DNA of 64,000 bases from JABAAE01 sp036336715 (GTDB taxonomy: Bacteria > Planctomycetota > Planctomycetia > Pirellulales > Pirellulaceae), in NCBI GenBank assembly GCA_036336715.1, contig JAYZFP010000065.1:15847-79846 (forward strand), read 5' to 3'. The notes under the pieces were generated by a model that was not told the origin of the DNA, did no database searches, and worked only from the letters and a program-made list of their open reading frames with translations. The translations under genes were made by a program, and so were the position numbers. Positions 18,745 to 28,531 of this stretch are shown piece by piece; position 1 is the first letter of the stretch, and every line of letters starts with the position of its first letter.

Positions 18745-20079
18745 TCAGGCTGCTTGGCCACGCTCACCCGCCTGGTGCGAACGGTTGCTTTCGTCGGCGA
18801 GTGCCTTGAGTGTCTTTTCCCGGGCCGTGCCTTGCTCGTCGGGAGATTGTTGGAGCCGTTTTCGGGCATTCTTTCCGAGGCGCTGGCGATAGTCCCGATC
18901 CGTCAGGCATTTTTCCAGGAAACGCGTCAGGTCTTCAGGTTGGGCCAAGGGTTCGCAGGCCTTGGCCTCGTTCAGTAACTGGACCTCGCTTCGGAAATTT
19001 CTGGTGTGAGGGCCAAAGCTGACAGCAGCACCCAGGGCTGCCGGTTCCATCATGTTCTGTCCACCCCGGTTGCCGAAACTCCCTCCTACGAAGGCAATGT
19101 CCGCGACTCCCCACCAGTACCTCAGTTCGCCCACGCTGTCGAGCAGGACGACCTTTTCACAGGCATTGCTTTCCACCTGGTGTGCTGGAGGAAGTTCTGA
19201 CCTTCTGCTGAAAGGAACCTCACGCTGCTGCAATATCCTGGCCACCTCATCAAATCTTTCGGGGTGCCGGGGGCAGAGAAACAGACGCAGGTTTTCAAAT
19301 TGCTGCCGCAATTGCAGGAAGCTGTCGATAGCATACGTCTCTTCCGGCGCCTGCGTACTGCCTGCGAGAAAGACCAGGTCCTGGTCCTGCCACTGGATAA
19401 GCGATCTTTTTTCCTGGATAGACGGGTGACTGCGGTCGGTGAGCAGGGCATCGTATTTCAGGTTGCCGGTAACCACCACCTGGCGATGCGGAACGCCTGC
19501 CTGCTGGAACCTTGTGGCGTATTCCGGGGTTTGGACACAAACCAGGTCCAGCTTTCCAAAAATGCGTTCAAAGAAAAAGCCAATTCGCTGGTAGCGGGCA
19601 GTACTGCGGGCATTCAGCCGGGCATTGACGAGACAGCAGCGAATCCCCACTTCGTGGCAGGTTGCAAGAAAGTTGGGCCAGATTTCCAGTTCGGCCAGTA
19701 CGACCCTGTCAGGTCGTATCCGGTTAAGAAACCTGGTCACCGACCAGGAAAAATCGAAGGGAAAAAAGCAGACCTCGAGGTCCGGAAATGCCTTGCGTGC
19801 GGCGTTGTACCCGGTCTGCGTGGTGGTTGAGACCATCACTTCGGTGTGTGGATGTAGCTGGACATAAGCATCCACAAGGTCCCGGATTGCCTGGACTTCA
19901 CCAAGACTGACTGCATGGAACAGCGTGCAGCGACGATTCGATTTTCGAACCGGTCCACTGCCGCAGAATTTTTTCCAGAGCGCCGGTCGGACCTTTCCGC
20001 GGAAAACCCTCTGGTACAACAGCAGCGGAAGACAGGCAAGCAGCAGCAGCAGGTAAGCAAGGTTCAGAATGTACTTCAT
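18745..20079 (-). CDS. waaA: 3-deoxy-D-manno-octulosonic acid (Kdo) transferase
   Basis: 444 aa. It transfers Kdo from CMP-Kdo to lipid A precursor at the inner membrane, an early step of LPS core synthesis (GT30). An N-terminal membrane anchor ('YILNLAYLLLLLACLPLLLY') is followed by the GT-B fold with 'FHAVSLGEVQA', the catalytic-Glu segment 'LAELEIWPNFL', and the donor-site 'GGSFGNRGGQNMMEPAALG'. The length fits the family (420-440 aa). It starts 69 bases downstream of the secA stop on the same strand, so the two may be co-transcribed. Its presence supports a Gram-negative-type outer membrane with LPS in this planctomycete. Confidence 0.93.
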   Translation of the reverse strand: MKYILNLAYLLLLLACLPLLLYQRVFRGKVRPALWKKFCGSGPVRKSNRRCTLFHAVSLGEVQAIRDLVDAYVQLHPHTEVMVSTTTQTGYNAARKAFPDLEVCFFPFDFSWSVTRFLNRIRPDRVVLAELEIWPNFLATCHEVGIRCCLVNARLNARSTARYQRIGFFFERIFGKLDLVCVQTPEYATRFQQAGVPHRQVVVTGNLKYDALLTDRSHPSIQEKRSLIQWQDQDLVFLAGSTQAPEETYAIDSFLQLRQQFENLRLFLCPRHPERFDEVARILQQREVPFSRRSELPPAHQVESNACEKVVLLDSVGELRYWWGVADIAFVGGSFGNRGGQNMMEPAALGAAVSFGPHTRNFRSEVQLLNEAKACEPLAQPEDLTRFLEKCLTDRDYRQRLGKNARKRLQQSPDEQGTAREKTLKALADESNRSHQAGERGQAA

Positions 20080-20148
20080 GGGATTCCCTCCCCATTCTGC
20101 CAGTGATGGTTGCCCGGTACGTCGAGACTTCCACGAGTAAAAAGGTGG

Positions 20149-23100
20149 TTACCTTCGCAGGCAACAATTTTTGTACTTCTTGCCGCTGCCACAGGGGCAG
20201 GGGTCGTTCCTTCCAACCTTTTCTGTCCGGTTGCGAATCGGTTCCAGTTTGGTGTCCTGCTGCGAACTGGTGTATTCCGAGGAACCCTCGGCTTCCATGG
20301 AAGACATGTCCTGCGCGTCAGCCTGGCTGGCGGAAGCACCCACCCATGTTTCGCTGACAAAATCCTCGTCCAGGTGCTCCATTTTGAAAATCAGGTCAGT
20401 GGTCTGTTCACCAATGGATGTCCACAGCTCATCGAACATCCGCATCCCTTCTTTTTTGTACTCGGTCTTGGGATCGATGGCGGCCAGTCCACGTTGTCCA
20501 ACCGCGCTGCGGAGGTAATCCATCTGCAGCAGGTGGTCCTTCCACGCGTTGTCGACGATGTTGAGCAGAACGATTCGTTCCATTCGCCGCATTTCGGGGT
20601 GGTAATAATCGTCGACGACCGAACTGAGCCTGACATTCAATTCGTCGGCATCCAGATCTTCCAGCTCATCGTCTTTCATCTCAAAGTCGATTCGCTCCTT
20701 CAACCATCCTGAAAAGGACTCCAACGAGCCATTGGCGTTGGCAAGTGGAATTTCGCCGGAGGATTCGAGTTCCCGGATCTGTTGCTGCAACTGTTCGTGT
20801 GTGGTTCGGGCCTGGCTCTGGTGATCGCGGCTGGCAGCGATCAACAGTTCCATCAGTTCCTCACGCTGCTTGTTCTTGATATCATCCGGGGAAACGTCCG
20901 CCTGGAAACGTTGGGAGGCCCAGGCCACCAGTCCCTCGCGGTCTACCCGATTGGCGGAGGTGGCGAACTGGACGATCCCCGCCAGGACGGGATACTCGGC
21001 TTCTTTTTCGTTGTATTTCTCTACTGCCCTGGAAATGAAGAGCTCCTTCGCTTCCTGGACTTCACGGTTCCGAATCTCGGAGTAATCAATCTCGATCCCA
21101 AAGTTGGCGTGTAGCCATTGAAGGGCTCTTTTGGGACCAAAGTCATCCTGCAGGATTTCCTGGGCTTGCTCCAGGTCAACCGCATCCACGTGTTTTTGGG
21201 CGTCCTCGATCAGCTTTTCGGCGAGTTGGTCGTAGCCGATACGCTTCATCTCCCGTTCGCGATAGTTGGTCCCGAATCGGGAATTGGCAAACCTCGCAAT
21301 GGCCTCCCAGTTCCAGTCTCGGGTCAGGTCTTCGTCTTCTTCTCCGGAACCCTGGGGCAGATTCTCTTCGATCTTGCCGTGGATATCCGACTCGGCAGCC
21401 CGCAGGGTGGATTCCTTCGCTTCCTCGATTGCGCTATCGGCATTCAGTCCACGGAAATTCTTGGCGTCCAGAGGTGGCGTGTTCAGTTCGCGGCTGGCCC
21501 AGCTGGCAAAGAACTCCGCACCAAAGTAACGGTCAAAGTAGCTGTCGAGGTTGTTGTCGACACGGTTCTCGATCATCTCCAGGATCAATTCCCGGCAGTT
21601 GGCGCCATCGAGAATGTTTTGACGATAGGTGTAAATCCGTTTCCTCTGCTCATCCATCACCTCGTCATACTCGAGCAGGTTTTTCCGGATTTCGAAGTTT
21701 TTTTCCTCGATTTTCTTTTGAGCGGCTTCGATTCGACGGGAGATCATGCGGTTCTCGATCGCCTCGTCATCCTTGAAACCCATCATCTCCAGCATCCGCT
21801 TGACCCACGGACCAGCCATGATCCGCATCAGGTCGTCACCGAGGCTGAGATAGAATTTACTGCTTCCCGGGTCTCCCTGGCGGCCACAACGTCCGCGAAG
21901 CTGCAGGTCGATCCGCCGAGCCTCGTGGCGTTCCGTTCCAATCACGTGCAGCCCACCAATCTCCTTGATGGCTTCGCCCTCTTCGGACATATCGTATTCC
22001 TGGTCGATTTCGTCAACCAGTTGATCCCACTCCTGCTTGGGGACATCGAGGCGGGTCTCGTACTTGTTTTGCAACCGGGCCCAGGCCATGGTTTCGGGGT
22101 TTCCACCCAGCACGATATCCGTTCCACGCCCGGCCATGTTGGTGGCGATGGTCACCATGCCACGCCTGCCTGCCTGGGCGACAATTTCCGCCTCACGCTT
22201 GTGTTGCTTGGCATTCAGCAGTTCGTGCTTGACTCCCCGTTTTTCCAACAGTCGGGACAGTTTTTCACTCTTTTCGATGGAAGTCGTTCCGATCAGTACC
22301 GGTCGCCCACCGTAGTGAATCCGTTGGATTTCTGCGCGTTCAATTTTGCGTTTTTCCTTGGAATCGGAGGGGGTAAAGACGATGCGTTCCTCGTCTTCGC
22401 TGGCAATTTTTCCGATCAGGTTTTCTTTTCGCAGTTCCAGTACGTCCCAACGATTCACCTGTTCCACTTCATCCGCGAGTGCGTTGTACTTGGCTTCTTC
22501 GTTGGCGTAAATGATGTCCGGATGTTCTATCCTCTGCAGTTCGCGGTTGGTCGGAATGGCAATCACGTCAAGCTTGTAGATCTTCCAGAACTCCGATGCT
22601 TCGGTCATTGCCGTACCGGTCATCCCGGAGATTTTGTTGTACAGCTTGAAGTAGTTTTGCAGCGTGATCGTCGCGAGGGTCTGGGTTTCCTCCTTGATCT
22701 CCACGTTTTCCTTGGCCTCGACCGCCTGATGCAGTCCGTCGCTCCACTGCCGCCCGTCCATTTTTCGTCCGGTAAACTCGTCAACGATTACGACTTTACC
22801 CTGTTCGACGACGTAGTTGACGTCCTTTTTGTAGAGGTAGTGGGCCTTGAGGGAATTGTCGATCAGGTGCGGCCACTCCATGTTGCCCGCGGTGTAAAAC
22901 GTCTCCACGCCCGCGAGTTTTTCCGCTTCCCTGACACCCTCGTCGGTCAACGAGACATTGTGATCTTTTTCATTGACCTTGAAGTGTTTTTCCTTCTTGA
23001 GCTGCCGGGCAACCTTGTCGGCTTCCTTGTAACGGTGTTTCTTGGCGTTGGCTGGACCGGAAATGATCAACGGCGTCCGGGCCTCGTCAATCAGGATGTT

Positions 23101-23823
23101 GTCCACCTCGTCGATAACCGCAAAATTCAGTTTCCCCTGCGACTGTTGGCGGTGTTTGGGGAATCGGTCGTCTCCCCGGGATGCCGATCGCATGTTGTCG
23201 CGGAGGTAGTCGAAACCGAACTCGTTATTGGTGCCGTAGGTAATGTCACAGGCGTATGACTTCTGGCGCTGGTCGACATCCATGTCTCCCTGGATGGCAC
23301 CCACCGTCAACCCGAGTCCCATGTAAAGCGGGGCCATCCATTCCATGTCCCGGCGGGCAAGGTAATCGTTGACGGTTACCACGTGCACCCCCCTGCCCTC
23401 AATGGCGTTCAGGTAGGTCGGCAGGGTCGCAACAAGTGTTTTTCCTTCACCGGTGACCATTTCGCCGATGGAGCCACTGTGGAGCACCATGCCGCCAATC
23501 AGTTGGACGTCGTAGTGCCGCATCTGGAGGTACCGCTTGCCCCCTTCGCGGCAGACGGCAAAAGCCTCGACCAGGATGTCGTCGAGGGACTCACCGTTGC
23601 GCAGTCTCTCCCGGAAAAGGCTGGTTTGTTCCTTGAGTTCCTCATCCGAAAGAGCCTCGTATTTTGCCTCCAGCTCGTTGATGATGTCGACCTTCTCGCG
23701 AAGCTTCTTGACATATCGCGCGTTGGACGAACCGAATACGGACGTGATGGTCCTCTCAAAACCACGAAGGATCCCGGCAAAAAAACCGCTGATCAACTCC
23801 CATATTTTTTCAAGTTTTTCCAT
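20149..23823 (-). CDS. secA: Preprotein translocase ATPase SecA (enlarged form)
   Basis: 1224 aa, against about 840-900 in proteobacteria and firmicutes. It drives Sec-dependent export through SecYEG by ATP hydrolysis. Walker A is 'GEGKTLVATLP', the DEAD-type Walker B is 'VIDEVDNILIDEARTPLI', the second motor domain has 'TIATNMAGRGTDIVLGG', and the C-terminus carries the zinc-binding SEC-C tail 'GRNDPCPCGSGKKYKNCC' that contacts SecB and ribosomes. The extra length lies in two places: about 50 residues before 'GRPVLIGTTSIEKSEKLS', and about 200 residues in the helical wing/scaffold region (roughly residues 800-1030). waaA follows on the same strand. Confidence 0.97.
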   Translation of the reverse strand: MEKLEKIWELISGFFAGILRGFERTITSVFGSSNARYVKKLREKVDIINELEAKYEALSDEELKEQTSLFRERLRNGESLDDILVEAFAVCREGGKRYLQMRHYDVQLIGGMVLHSGSIGEMVTGEGKTLVATLPTYLNAIEGRGVHVVTVNDYLARRDMEWMAPLYMGLGLTVGAIQGDMDVDQRQKSYACDITYGTNNEFGFDYLRDNMRSASRGDDRFPKHRQQSQGKLNFAVIDEVDNILIDEARTPLIISGPANAKKHRYKEADKVARQLKKEKHFKVNEKDHNVSLTDEGVREAEKLAGVETFYTAGNMEWPHLIDNSLKAHYLYKKDVNYVVEQGKVVIVDEFTGRKMDGRQWSDGLHQAVEAKENVEIKEETQTLATITLQNYFKLYNKISGMTGTAMTEASEFWKIYKLDVIAIPTNRELQRIEHPDIIYANEEAKYNALADEVEQVNRWDVLELRKENLIGKIASEDEERIVFTPSDSKEKRKIERAEIQRIHYGGRPVLIGTTSIEKSEKLSRLLEKRGVKHELLNAKQHKREAEIVAQAGRRGMVTIATNMAGRGTDIVLGGNPETMAWARLQNKYETRLDVPKQEWDQLVDEIDQEYDMSEEGEAIKEIGGLHVIGTERHEARRIDLQLRGRCGRQGDPGSSKFYLSLGDDLMRIMAGPWVKRMLEMMGFKDDEAIENRMISRRIEAAQKKIEEKNFEIRKNLLEYDEVMDEQRKRIYTYRQNILDGANCRELILEMIENRVDNNLDSYFDRYFGAEFFASWASRELNTPPLDAKNFRGLNADSAIEEAKESTLRAAESDIHGKIEENLPQGSGEEDEDLTRDWNWEAIARFANSRFGTNYREREMKRIGYDQLAEKLIEDAQKHVDAVDLEQAQEILQDDFGPKRALQWLHANFGIEIDYSEIRNREVQEAKELFISRAVEKYNEKEAEYPVLAGIVQFATSANRVDREGLVAWASQRFQADVSPDDIKNKQREELMELLIAASRDHQSQARTTHEQLQQQIRELESSGEIPLANANGSLESFSGWLKERIDFEMKDDELEDLDADELNVRLSSVVDDYYHPEMRRMERIVLLNIVDNAWKDHLLQMDYLRSAVGQRGLAAIDPKTEYKKEGMRMFDELWTSIGEQTTDLIFKMEHLDEDFVSETWVGASASQADAQDMSSMEAEGSSEYTSSQQDTKLEPIRNRTEKVGRNDPCPCGSGKKYKNCCLRR

Positions 23824-24158
23824 AGAATTTCACAGGCCTCATCGTTGGCACTGCAATTTTGTCCGGTTGAATTTCGAAAGGAACCCAGCTCCACAAGGAA
23901 CGGGACGTGTCCACTTTTCGGTCTGAAAGATGGGGAATTTACGTAAACCATTCCACTGCATTAGCTTATAAACGTCGTTATACAGGGTCAACGGTGAAAA
24001 CCGCTTGTCGGGTAGCTGGTGATGGAGCATCGCCGGCAGTCGAACCCTGTCGGGCCCGAAGGGTGCAATATTCGTACCTTAAACCGGTTTTCGCGGTGAA
24101 CTTGTTTCAATCAATTCAGAAACTGGTAATCTTGTAGTCTTCATCCTTTTTTGCAGAT
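23824..24158. other. Divergent intergenic region upstream of secA and the MBL-fold gene
   Basis: 335 bases, the promoter region for both flanking genes. On the minus strand, in the likely secA leader, a 7-bp stem with one mismatch carries a 7-base loop GGTTCGA (24031-24051). This was considered as tRNA or tmRNA and rejected. No sigma-70 boxes could be assigned. Confidence 0.45.
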
Positions 24159-24983
24159 ATGAAGCAGAATTTGACAACAAGAGCTCCCATCACGAGTGAT
24201 ATTTCCGGTGAATTGGTCGTTTTGGGGACGGGAACCAGTGTGGGTGTCCCCGCACTCGGTTGCGGCTGTGAGGTCTGCCAAAGCGACCATCCCCGGAACC
24301 GGCGTTCCAGGTGTTCGGTGATTCTGGGGCTACCAGGCGGCAATCTGCTGATTGACACCTCGCCCGACATGCGAATCCAACTGTTGCGGGAGAAAATCGG
24401 GATTGTTCATGCGGTGGTTTACACGCACGAACATGCAGACCACATCATGGGCATGGATGACCTCAGGCTGTTTCAGTTCTACCTGGGGCATGCCGTACCT
24501 GCCTACTGTGAGCCTCCTGTAGAAAAGACCCTGCGATCCGCATTCGCCTATGCATTCGCGGATGTTCAACCAACCCATCCGGGGGCAACCCCGTCGATTG
24601 ACCTGCATGAAATAGAACCTTACCGGTCGGTGAACCTTCTTGGCACGGATATTCTGCCGGTCCGCCTGCATCATGGTCCGAGGTTCGACGTGCTCGGATT
24701 TCGCGTAGGCAATGTCGCCTATTGCACCGATACCAGCAGGATTCCTCCCGAATCAATGGATCGGCTGCAGGGATTGGACGTCCTGATACTCGATGCCCTT
24801 CGGTACGATCCGCATCCGACCCATTTTGGATTGGAACAGGCTGTAGAAGTTGCCCAACAGATTGGTGCCCGAAAGACTTACCTGACCCACTGCTCCTGTC
24901 GCCTGGATTATGAAACGGTAAACCGGCAGACTCCGGAAGAAGTCGAGATGGCCTATGACGGGCTGAGGATCCCTCTGACCTGA
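24159..24983 (+). CDS. MBL-fold metallo-hydrolase (PhnP-like)
   Basis: 274 aa. The zinc motif 'THEHADHIMGMDDLR' (HxHxDH) marks a metallo-beta-lactamase-fold phosphodiesterase. The N-terminal 'GTGTSVGVPALGCGCEVC' with its clustered Cys residues is typical of the PhnP branch, which cleaves cyclic phosphodiesters. Additional ligands are 'LHHGPRFDVLGFR' and 'YCTDTS', with a final 'LTHCS'. No phosphonate-degradation genes lie nearby, so the substrate may differ from PhnP; the exact role is open. It is soluble, with no signal peptide, and transcribed divergently from secA. Confidence 0.85.
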   Translation: MKQNLTTRAPITSDISGELVVLGTGTSVGVPALGCGCEVCQSDHPRNRRSRCSVILGLPGGNLLIDTSPDMRIQLLREKIGIVHAVVYTHEHADHIMGMDDLRLFQFYLGHAVPAYCEPPVEKTLRSAFAYAFADVQPTHPGATPSIDLHEIEPYRSVNLLGTDILPVRLHHGPRFDVLGFRVGNVAYCTDTSRIPPESMDRLQGLDVLILDALRYDPHPTHFGLEQAVEVAQQIGARKTYLTHCSCRLDYETVNRQTPEEVEMAYDGLRIPLT

Positions 24984-25120
24984 CCGTTTTTCCGGGGGGA
25001 TTTCGGATGCCGGATCGGAGCTCGGCCGTTGTCATTTTCTCCGTCCTACCGGTTTTCCCCTGGAACCAAAACAAAAATAATTGAATCCGGATTTTGATTT
25101 TCAGTTTGTGAAAGGCTGTC

Positions 25121-27235
25121 ATGCGTTTTTGTAAGTTCCCGCTTCTGATGCCGCTTCTGTTGGCAGCAATCTCCGGTGAAATCCTGACGGCCCAGACCTT
25201 CCGGGAACTTCCGGGATACGCGCAGTATGCAGAGGCCTCCCGGGACCGGCTGCGTCTGGTGCGGGGTGGTCGGGTGAGGGAGATCCAGTGGGCCGACCTG
25301 TCGGTTGACCCGGTGTTGGGCCGGGTTTCTTCACGACTGTCGTTCAAAGGTTCTGACGGGAAAAAGACGTTTGATCTGAAGAACCGGGAATTTATTGATC
25401 AGCATGACTTCAAAAGGTGGATCCCTCCGCAGGTTCCCGCACCCCCGATCCGGATCCCGGTGGCCCGCGCGGAACAGCGGCAGGTCGAGCCTTCGTCGAC
25501 CGGTAAATGGAAAGCCCTCTATCGGGACTTCAATGTCGTCATTCGTGAAAAGGACAGGCGGGAAAACGAGATCCAGGTCACCACGGGTGGCAACGCCAGG
25601 CTGCGGTACGGCACCTGCTGCTGGGTATACGGCGAAGAACTGGACCAGGACTCTGCCATGTGGTGGTCACCGGACGACCGTTACCTTGCTTTTTATGAAG
25701 TGAGCGAAAGCCACATGCGGGATTATCATCTGACGGTGGACAACACGAAAAACTACACCCGTTTGAAAACTGTTCGCTATCCAAAGGCAGGTGATCCCAA
25801 TCCGAAAGTTTCGATCCGGATCTACGAGCTGGAAACAAAAAAAACGGTGGCTGTCCACATTCCAGGTGACCCCACCCAGTACCTTTACGGTGTCCGATGG
25901 ACTCCCGGCGGAAAGGAACTGCTGGTCCACCGGACCAATCGGCACCAGAATCTGCTTGATGTGCTGGCAGTCGATCCAGCCAGCGGTAAAAGTCGGATGG
26001 TCGTCAGCGAGAAACAGGAAAGCTGGCAGAACAACTCACCTGAAATGCGATTCCTCTCGGATGGCAGACGTTTTTTTTGGGAAACGGAAAAGAATGGCTG
26101 GAAAAATTATGAAATCCGAGACCTGTCCGGCAAAAGACTGGTCGATCTGACCCATGCCGTGGGTTACCCGGTGAAAAGCATTCACCAGGTGGATGAAAAA
26201 AGCGGTTGGTTTTATTACACCGCTTTCAGCGACGAAAACCCGTACAACCTACAACTGCACCGTGTCCGTTTGGACGGCACCGATGACAGCCGGATTACCC
26301 GGCACCCATTGAATCACACCTCGTTTGTGATCTCCCCGGATCACCAGTGGGTGGTCGCAACCCGGGAAGGTATCAACACCGCGCCTGAGACCGTACTCTA
26401 CTCGGCTGCCGGGCAAGAGGTCGCCATTCTGGAAAGTGCACAGGTTGCGGAGCAGGACCGACGTTACCTGAAGGCCGAGATTTTTGACTTCCTGGCATCC
26501 GACGGGAAAACCAGGATTTACGGGACGCTTCACAAGCCCTCCCATTTTGACCCTGCCAAAAAATATCCCCTGCTAATCGACGTTTACGGGGGGCCCCACT
26601 CGAGAGGGCTTTCCAACCGGTTCAACCCGGTCAATCCTCATGCGGAATTCGGATTCTGTATTGCCAAAATTGGCAATCGGGGAACGGTCGAGCGGGGGAA
26701 GGCTTTTGAAAGTGCCAATTACCTGAAGCTGGGGGGACCGGACCTTGACGATCAGGCAACGGGTGTGAAAGAACTGGTGGCGCGTGACTACATTGACGGA
26801 TCCCGTGTGGGGATTTACGGCCATTCCTACGGTGGATACCTGTCGGCGCTGGCTCTTCTCAAGTACCCCGACCGTTTTCATGTGGCCGTTGCCGGTGCAC
26901 CGGTGACCCGCTGGCAGAATTACGACACCATCTACACGGAACGGTACATGCGGACACCCCAGGAGAACCCGAAGGGTTACCAGGAGGGGAACTGCATGCA
27001 CTTTGCCGAAAATCTGCGGGGCCGGCTGTTGCTGGTTCACGGTTTGATCGACGACAATGTCCACCCGGCCAACACCTGGCAACTTGCAGAGGCCCTGCAC
27101 CGGGCCAACAAACGATTCGACATGCAGATCTACCCGAATTTCAAGCATGGAATCGGAAGCACGTACTCCCAGCTTCGTTGGGAGTACCTGGTCCAGCACC
27201 TGAAACCTGAATCCCCTACCTCGAAGGCACCATGA
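25121..27235 (+). CDS. S9 family (dipeptidyl peptidase IV-like) serine peptidase, exported
   Basis: 704 aa with an N-terminal signal peptide ('KFPLLMPLLLAAISGEILTA'). The N-terminal ~430 residues form the DPP-IV-type beta-propeller ('WWSPDDRYLAFYEVSESHMRDY'). The C-terminal alpha/beta-hydrolase domain has the nucleophile elbow 'GIYGHSYGGY' (Ser near residue 568), then 'HGLIDDNVHP' with the Asp, and a His in 'FKHGIG'. It removes dipeptides or short peptides from proline-containing substrates, probably in the periplasm. Its stop overlaps the fabZ start (ATGA), so translation is coupled to fatty-acid genes with no obvious functional link. Confidence 0.92.
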   Translation: MRFCKFPLLMPLLLAAISGEILTAQTFRELPGYAQYAEASRDRLRLVRGGRVREIQWADLSVDPVLGRVSSRLSFKGSDGKKTFDLKNREFIDQHDFKRWIPPQVPAPPIRIPVARAEQRQVEPSSTGKWKALYRDFNVVIREKDRRENEIQVTTGGNARLRYGTCCWVYGEELDQDSAMWWSPDDRYLAFYEVSESHMRDYHLTVDNTKNYTRLKTVRYPKAGDPNPKVSIRIYELETKKTVAVHIPGDPTQYLYGVRWTPGGKELLVHRTNRHQNLLDVLAVDPASGKSRMVVSEKQESWQNNSPEMRFLSDGRRFFWETEKNGWKNYEIRDLSGKRLVDLTHAVGYPVKSIHQVDEKSGWFYYTAFSDENPYNLQLHRVRLDGTDDSRITRHPLNHTSFVISPDHQWVVATREGINTAPETVLYSAAGQEVAILESAQVAEQDRRYLKAEIFDFLASDGKTRIYGTLHKPSHFDPAKKYPLLIDVYGGPHSRGLSNRFNPVNPHAEFGFCIAKIGNRGTVERGKAFESANYLKLGGPDLDDQATGVKELVARDYIDGSRVGIYGHSYGGYLSALALLKYPDRFHVAVAGAPVTRWQNYDTIYTERYMRTPQENPKGYQEGNCMHFAENLRGRLLLVHGLIDDNVHPANTWQLAEALHRANKRFDMQIYPNFKHGIGSTYSQLRWEYLVQHLKPESPTSKAP

Positions 27236-27657
27236 CTACAAAAGAGATCCTGGATGCGATTCCTCACCGCAAGCCTATGCTGCTGGTGGATGAAATCGTG
27301 GAAAAAGATGAAAACCGAATTATCTGCCGAAAGACGTTCAATGAGGATGAGTTTTTTTTCCAGGGCCACTATCCGGATTTTGCCATTACCCCCGGTGTGA
27401 TTCTCTGCGAATGCGCCGTTCAGGCTGGCGCCGTTCTGATCTCGGACCTGGCAAAAAATATCGAGGGAGTGCCGGTTCTGACCCGGTTGAACGACGTCCG
27501 TTTCAAGAATATGGTCCGTCCGGGAGACACGATTGAATCGGAAATCAGGATCGAAGAAGTCGTTTCCAATGCCTATTTCTGTTCTGCAAAGGTCAGTTGC
27601 GGTGGCAAAGTGGCTGCCAGATTCAGTTTTGCCTGCACGCTGGCACCGAAACAATAA
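27232..27657 (+). CDS. fabZ: FabZ-like 3-hydroxyacyl-ACP dehydratase
   Basis: 141 aa, single hot-dog fold. It dehydrates 3-hydroxyacyl-ACP to trans-2-enoyl-ACP in type II fatty acid synthesis. 'IPHRKPMLLVDEIVE' and 'FFQGHYPDFAITPGVILCE' carry the family's catalytic His and Glu. The length is typical of FabZ (140-150 aa). It overlaps the S9 peptidase stop by four bases and is followed after 62 bases by a FabI-like reductase, so the elongation steps 3 and 4 are paired here. A FabA-type isomerase or a hot-dog thioesterase is less likely given the motif. Confidence 0.88.
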   Translation: MTTKEILDAIPHRKPMLLVDEIVEKDENRIICRKTFNEDEFFFQGHYPDFAITPGVILCECAVQAGAVLISDLAKNIEGVPVLTRLNDVRFKNMVRPGDTIESEIRIEEVVSNAYFCSAKVSCGGKVAARFSFACTLAPKQ

Positions 27658-27719
27658 GCCCTGAATTTTCCACGGTCTTTTTAATTTTTGTTTTCCCTGT
27701 TTTTGCAACCAGGCATGTC

Positions 27720-28523
27720 ATGGATTTTTTGAAACTCAAGGACAAGACGATCGTCGTGTTTGGTGTTGCCAACCGGAAAAGTGTTGCCTTTCACGTGGCT
27801 CGCACACTGGAGGAGGTCGGCGCCAAGGTGGTTTATGTCGTGAGGTCGGAATCCCGAAAGGAAAGCACCGCCAAATTACTGGCCGGTCGCGAAGTCCATG
27901 TCTGTGATGTTGAGTTCGAGGAGCAGATTTCCGCCCTCGTTGCCGCCATCGGTGAAAAGCATGAAAAAATCGATGGACTGGTGCACTCCATCGCCTTCGC
28001 CGACTACGAGGGGGGGATGAAACCTTTTCACGAGACCGGGAAAAAACAGTTCCTGCGAACTGTGGACATTTCCTGCTTTTCGTTCATCGCCCTGGCCAAT
28101 GCTTTCAAGGACCTGCTGTCCGAGGGAGCTTCAGTCGTCACCATCTCCATCTCCACGACCCGCATGGCCAGCGAGAATTACGGGTTCATGGCACCGGTCA
28201 AGGCGGCACTCGATTCTTCACTCGCCTTTCTTACGAAGAGCTTCAGCCGGTTCTCCAGTATCAGGTTCAACGCCGTTTCGCCGGGGCTGCTGAAGACATC
28301 GGCTTCGGCCGGGATTCCAGGGTATGTCGATTCCTACCTGTTCGCCGAAAAGGTCATTCCCAGAGGAGAAGCGGTGCAAACTCCCGAAGCGGCTGACGTG
28401 GTGGTGTTCCTGCTCAGCCCCCGTTCGTCAGGAATTTCCGCACAGTCGGTCGTGGTGGACGCGGGAATGGCGATCAACTACTTCGATGAGCAGATCGTGC
28501 AGAAGGTCATGCAGTCGGACTGA
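27720..28523 (+). CDS. fabI: Enoyl-ACP reductase, FabI type
   Basis: 267 aa from ATG 27720; an earlier in-frame start at 27597 overlaps fabZ and adds no domain. It reduces enoyl-ACP with NAD(P)H, the last step of the elongation cycle. It is a divergent SDR with the FabI-specific 'GVANRKSVAFHVA' nucleotide loop, 'GLVHSIAFADY', and the Y-x6-K catalytic pair in 'NYGFMAPVKAAL'. The C-terminal 'VVVDAGMAINYF' fits FabI ('VDGGFSIAAM' in enterics). It follows fabZ in the same operon. Its stop lies only eight bases from the stop of the convergent M24 peptidase gene, leaving no room for a separate terminator. Confidence 0.88.
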   Translation: MDFLKLKDKTIVVFGVANRKSVAFHVARTLEEVGAKVVYVVRSESRKESTAKLLAGREVHVCDVEFEEQISALVAAIGEKHEKIDGLVHSIAFADYEGGMKPFHETGKKQFLRTVDISCFSFIALANAFKDLLSEGASVVTISISTTRMASENYGFMAPVKAALDSSLAFLTKSFSRFSSIRFNAVSPGLLKTSASAGIPGYVDSYLFAEKVIPRGEAVQTPEAADVVVFLLSPRSSGISAQSVVVDAGMAINYFDEQIVQKVMQSD

Positions 28524-28531
28524 CGGCTGGC

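Noticed and set aside
21118..23259. Very long plus-strand ORF (713 codons) opposite secA
   Set aside because: It is the antisense shadow of secA; its translation is low-complexity and matches no family.
24031..24051. tRNA or tmRNA end suggested by GGTTCGA in a stem-loop on the minus strand
   Set aside because: The loop register is wrong for a T-loop, no acceptor, D- or anticodon arm can be drawn, and no matching tmRNA 3' end lies between it and secA.
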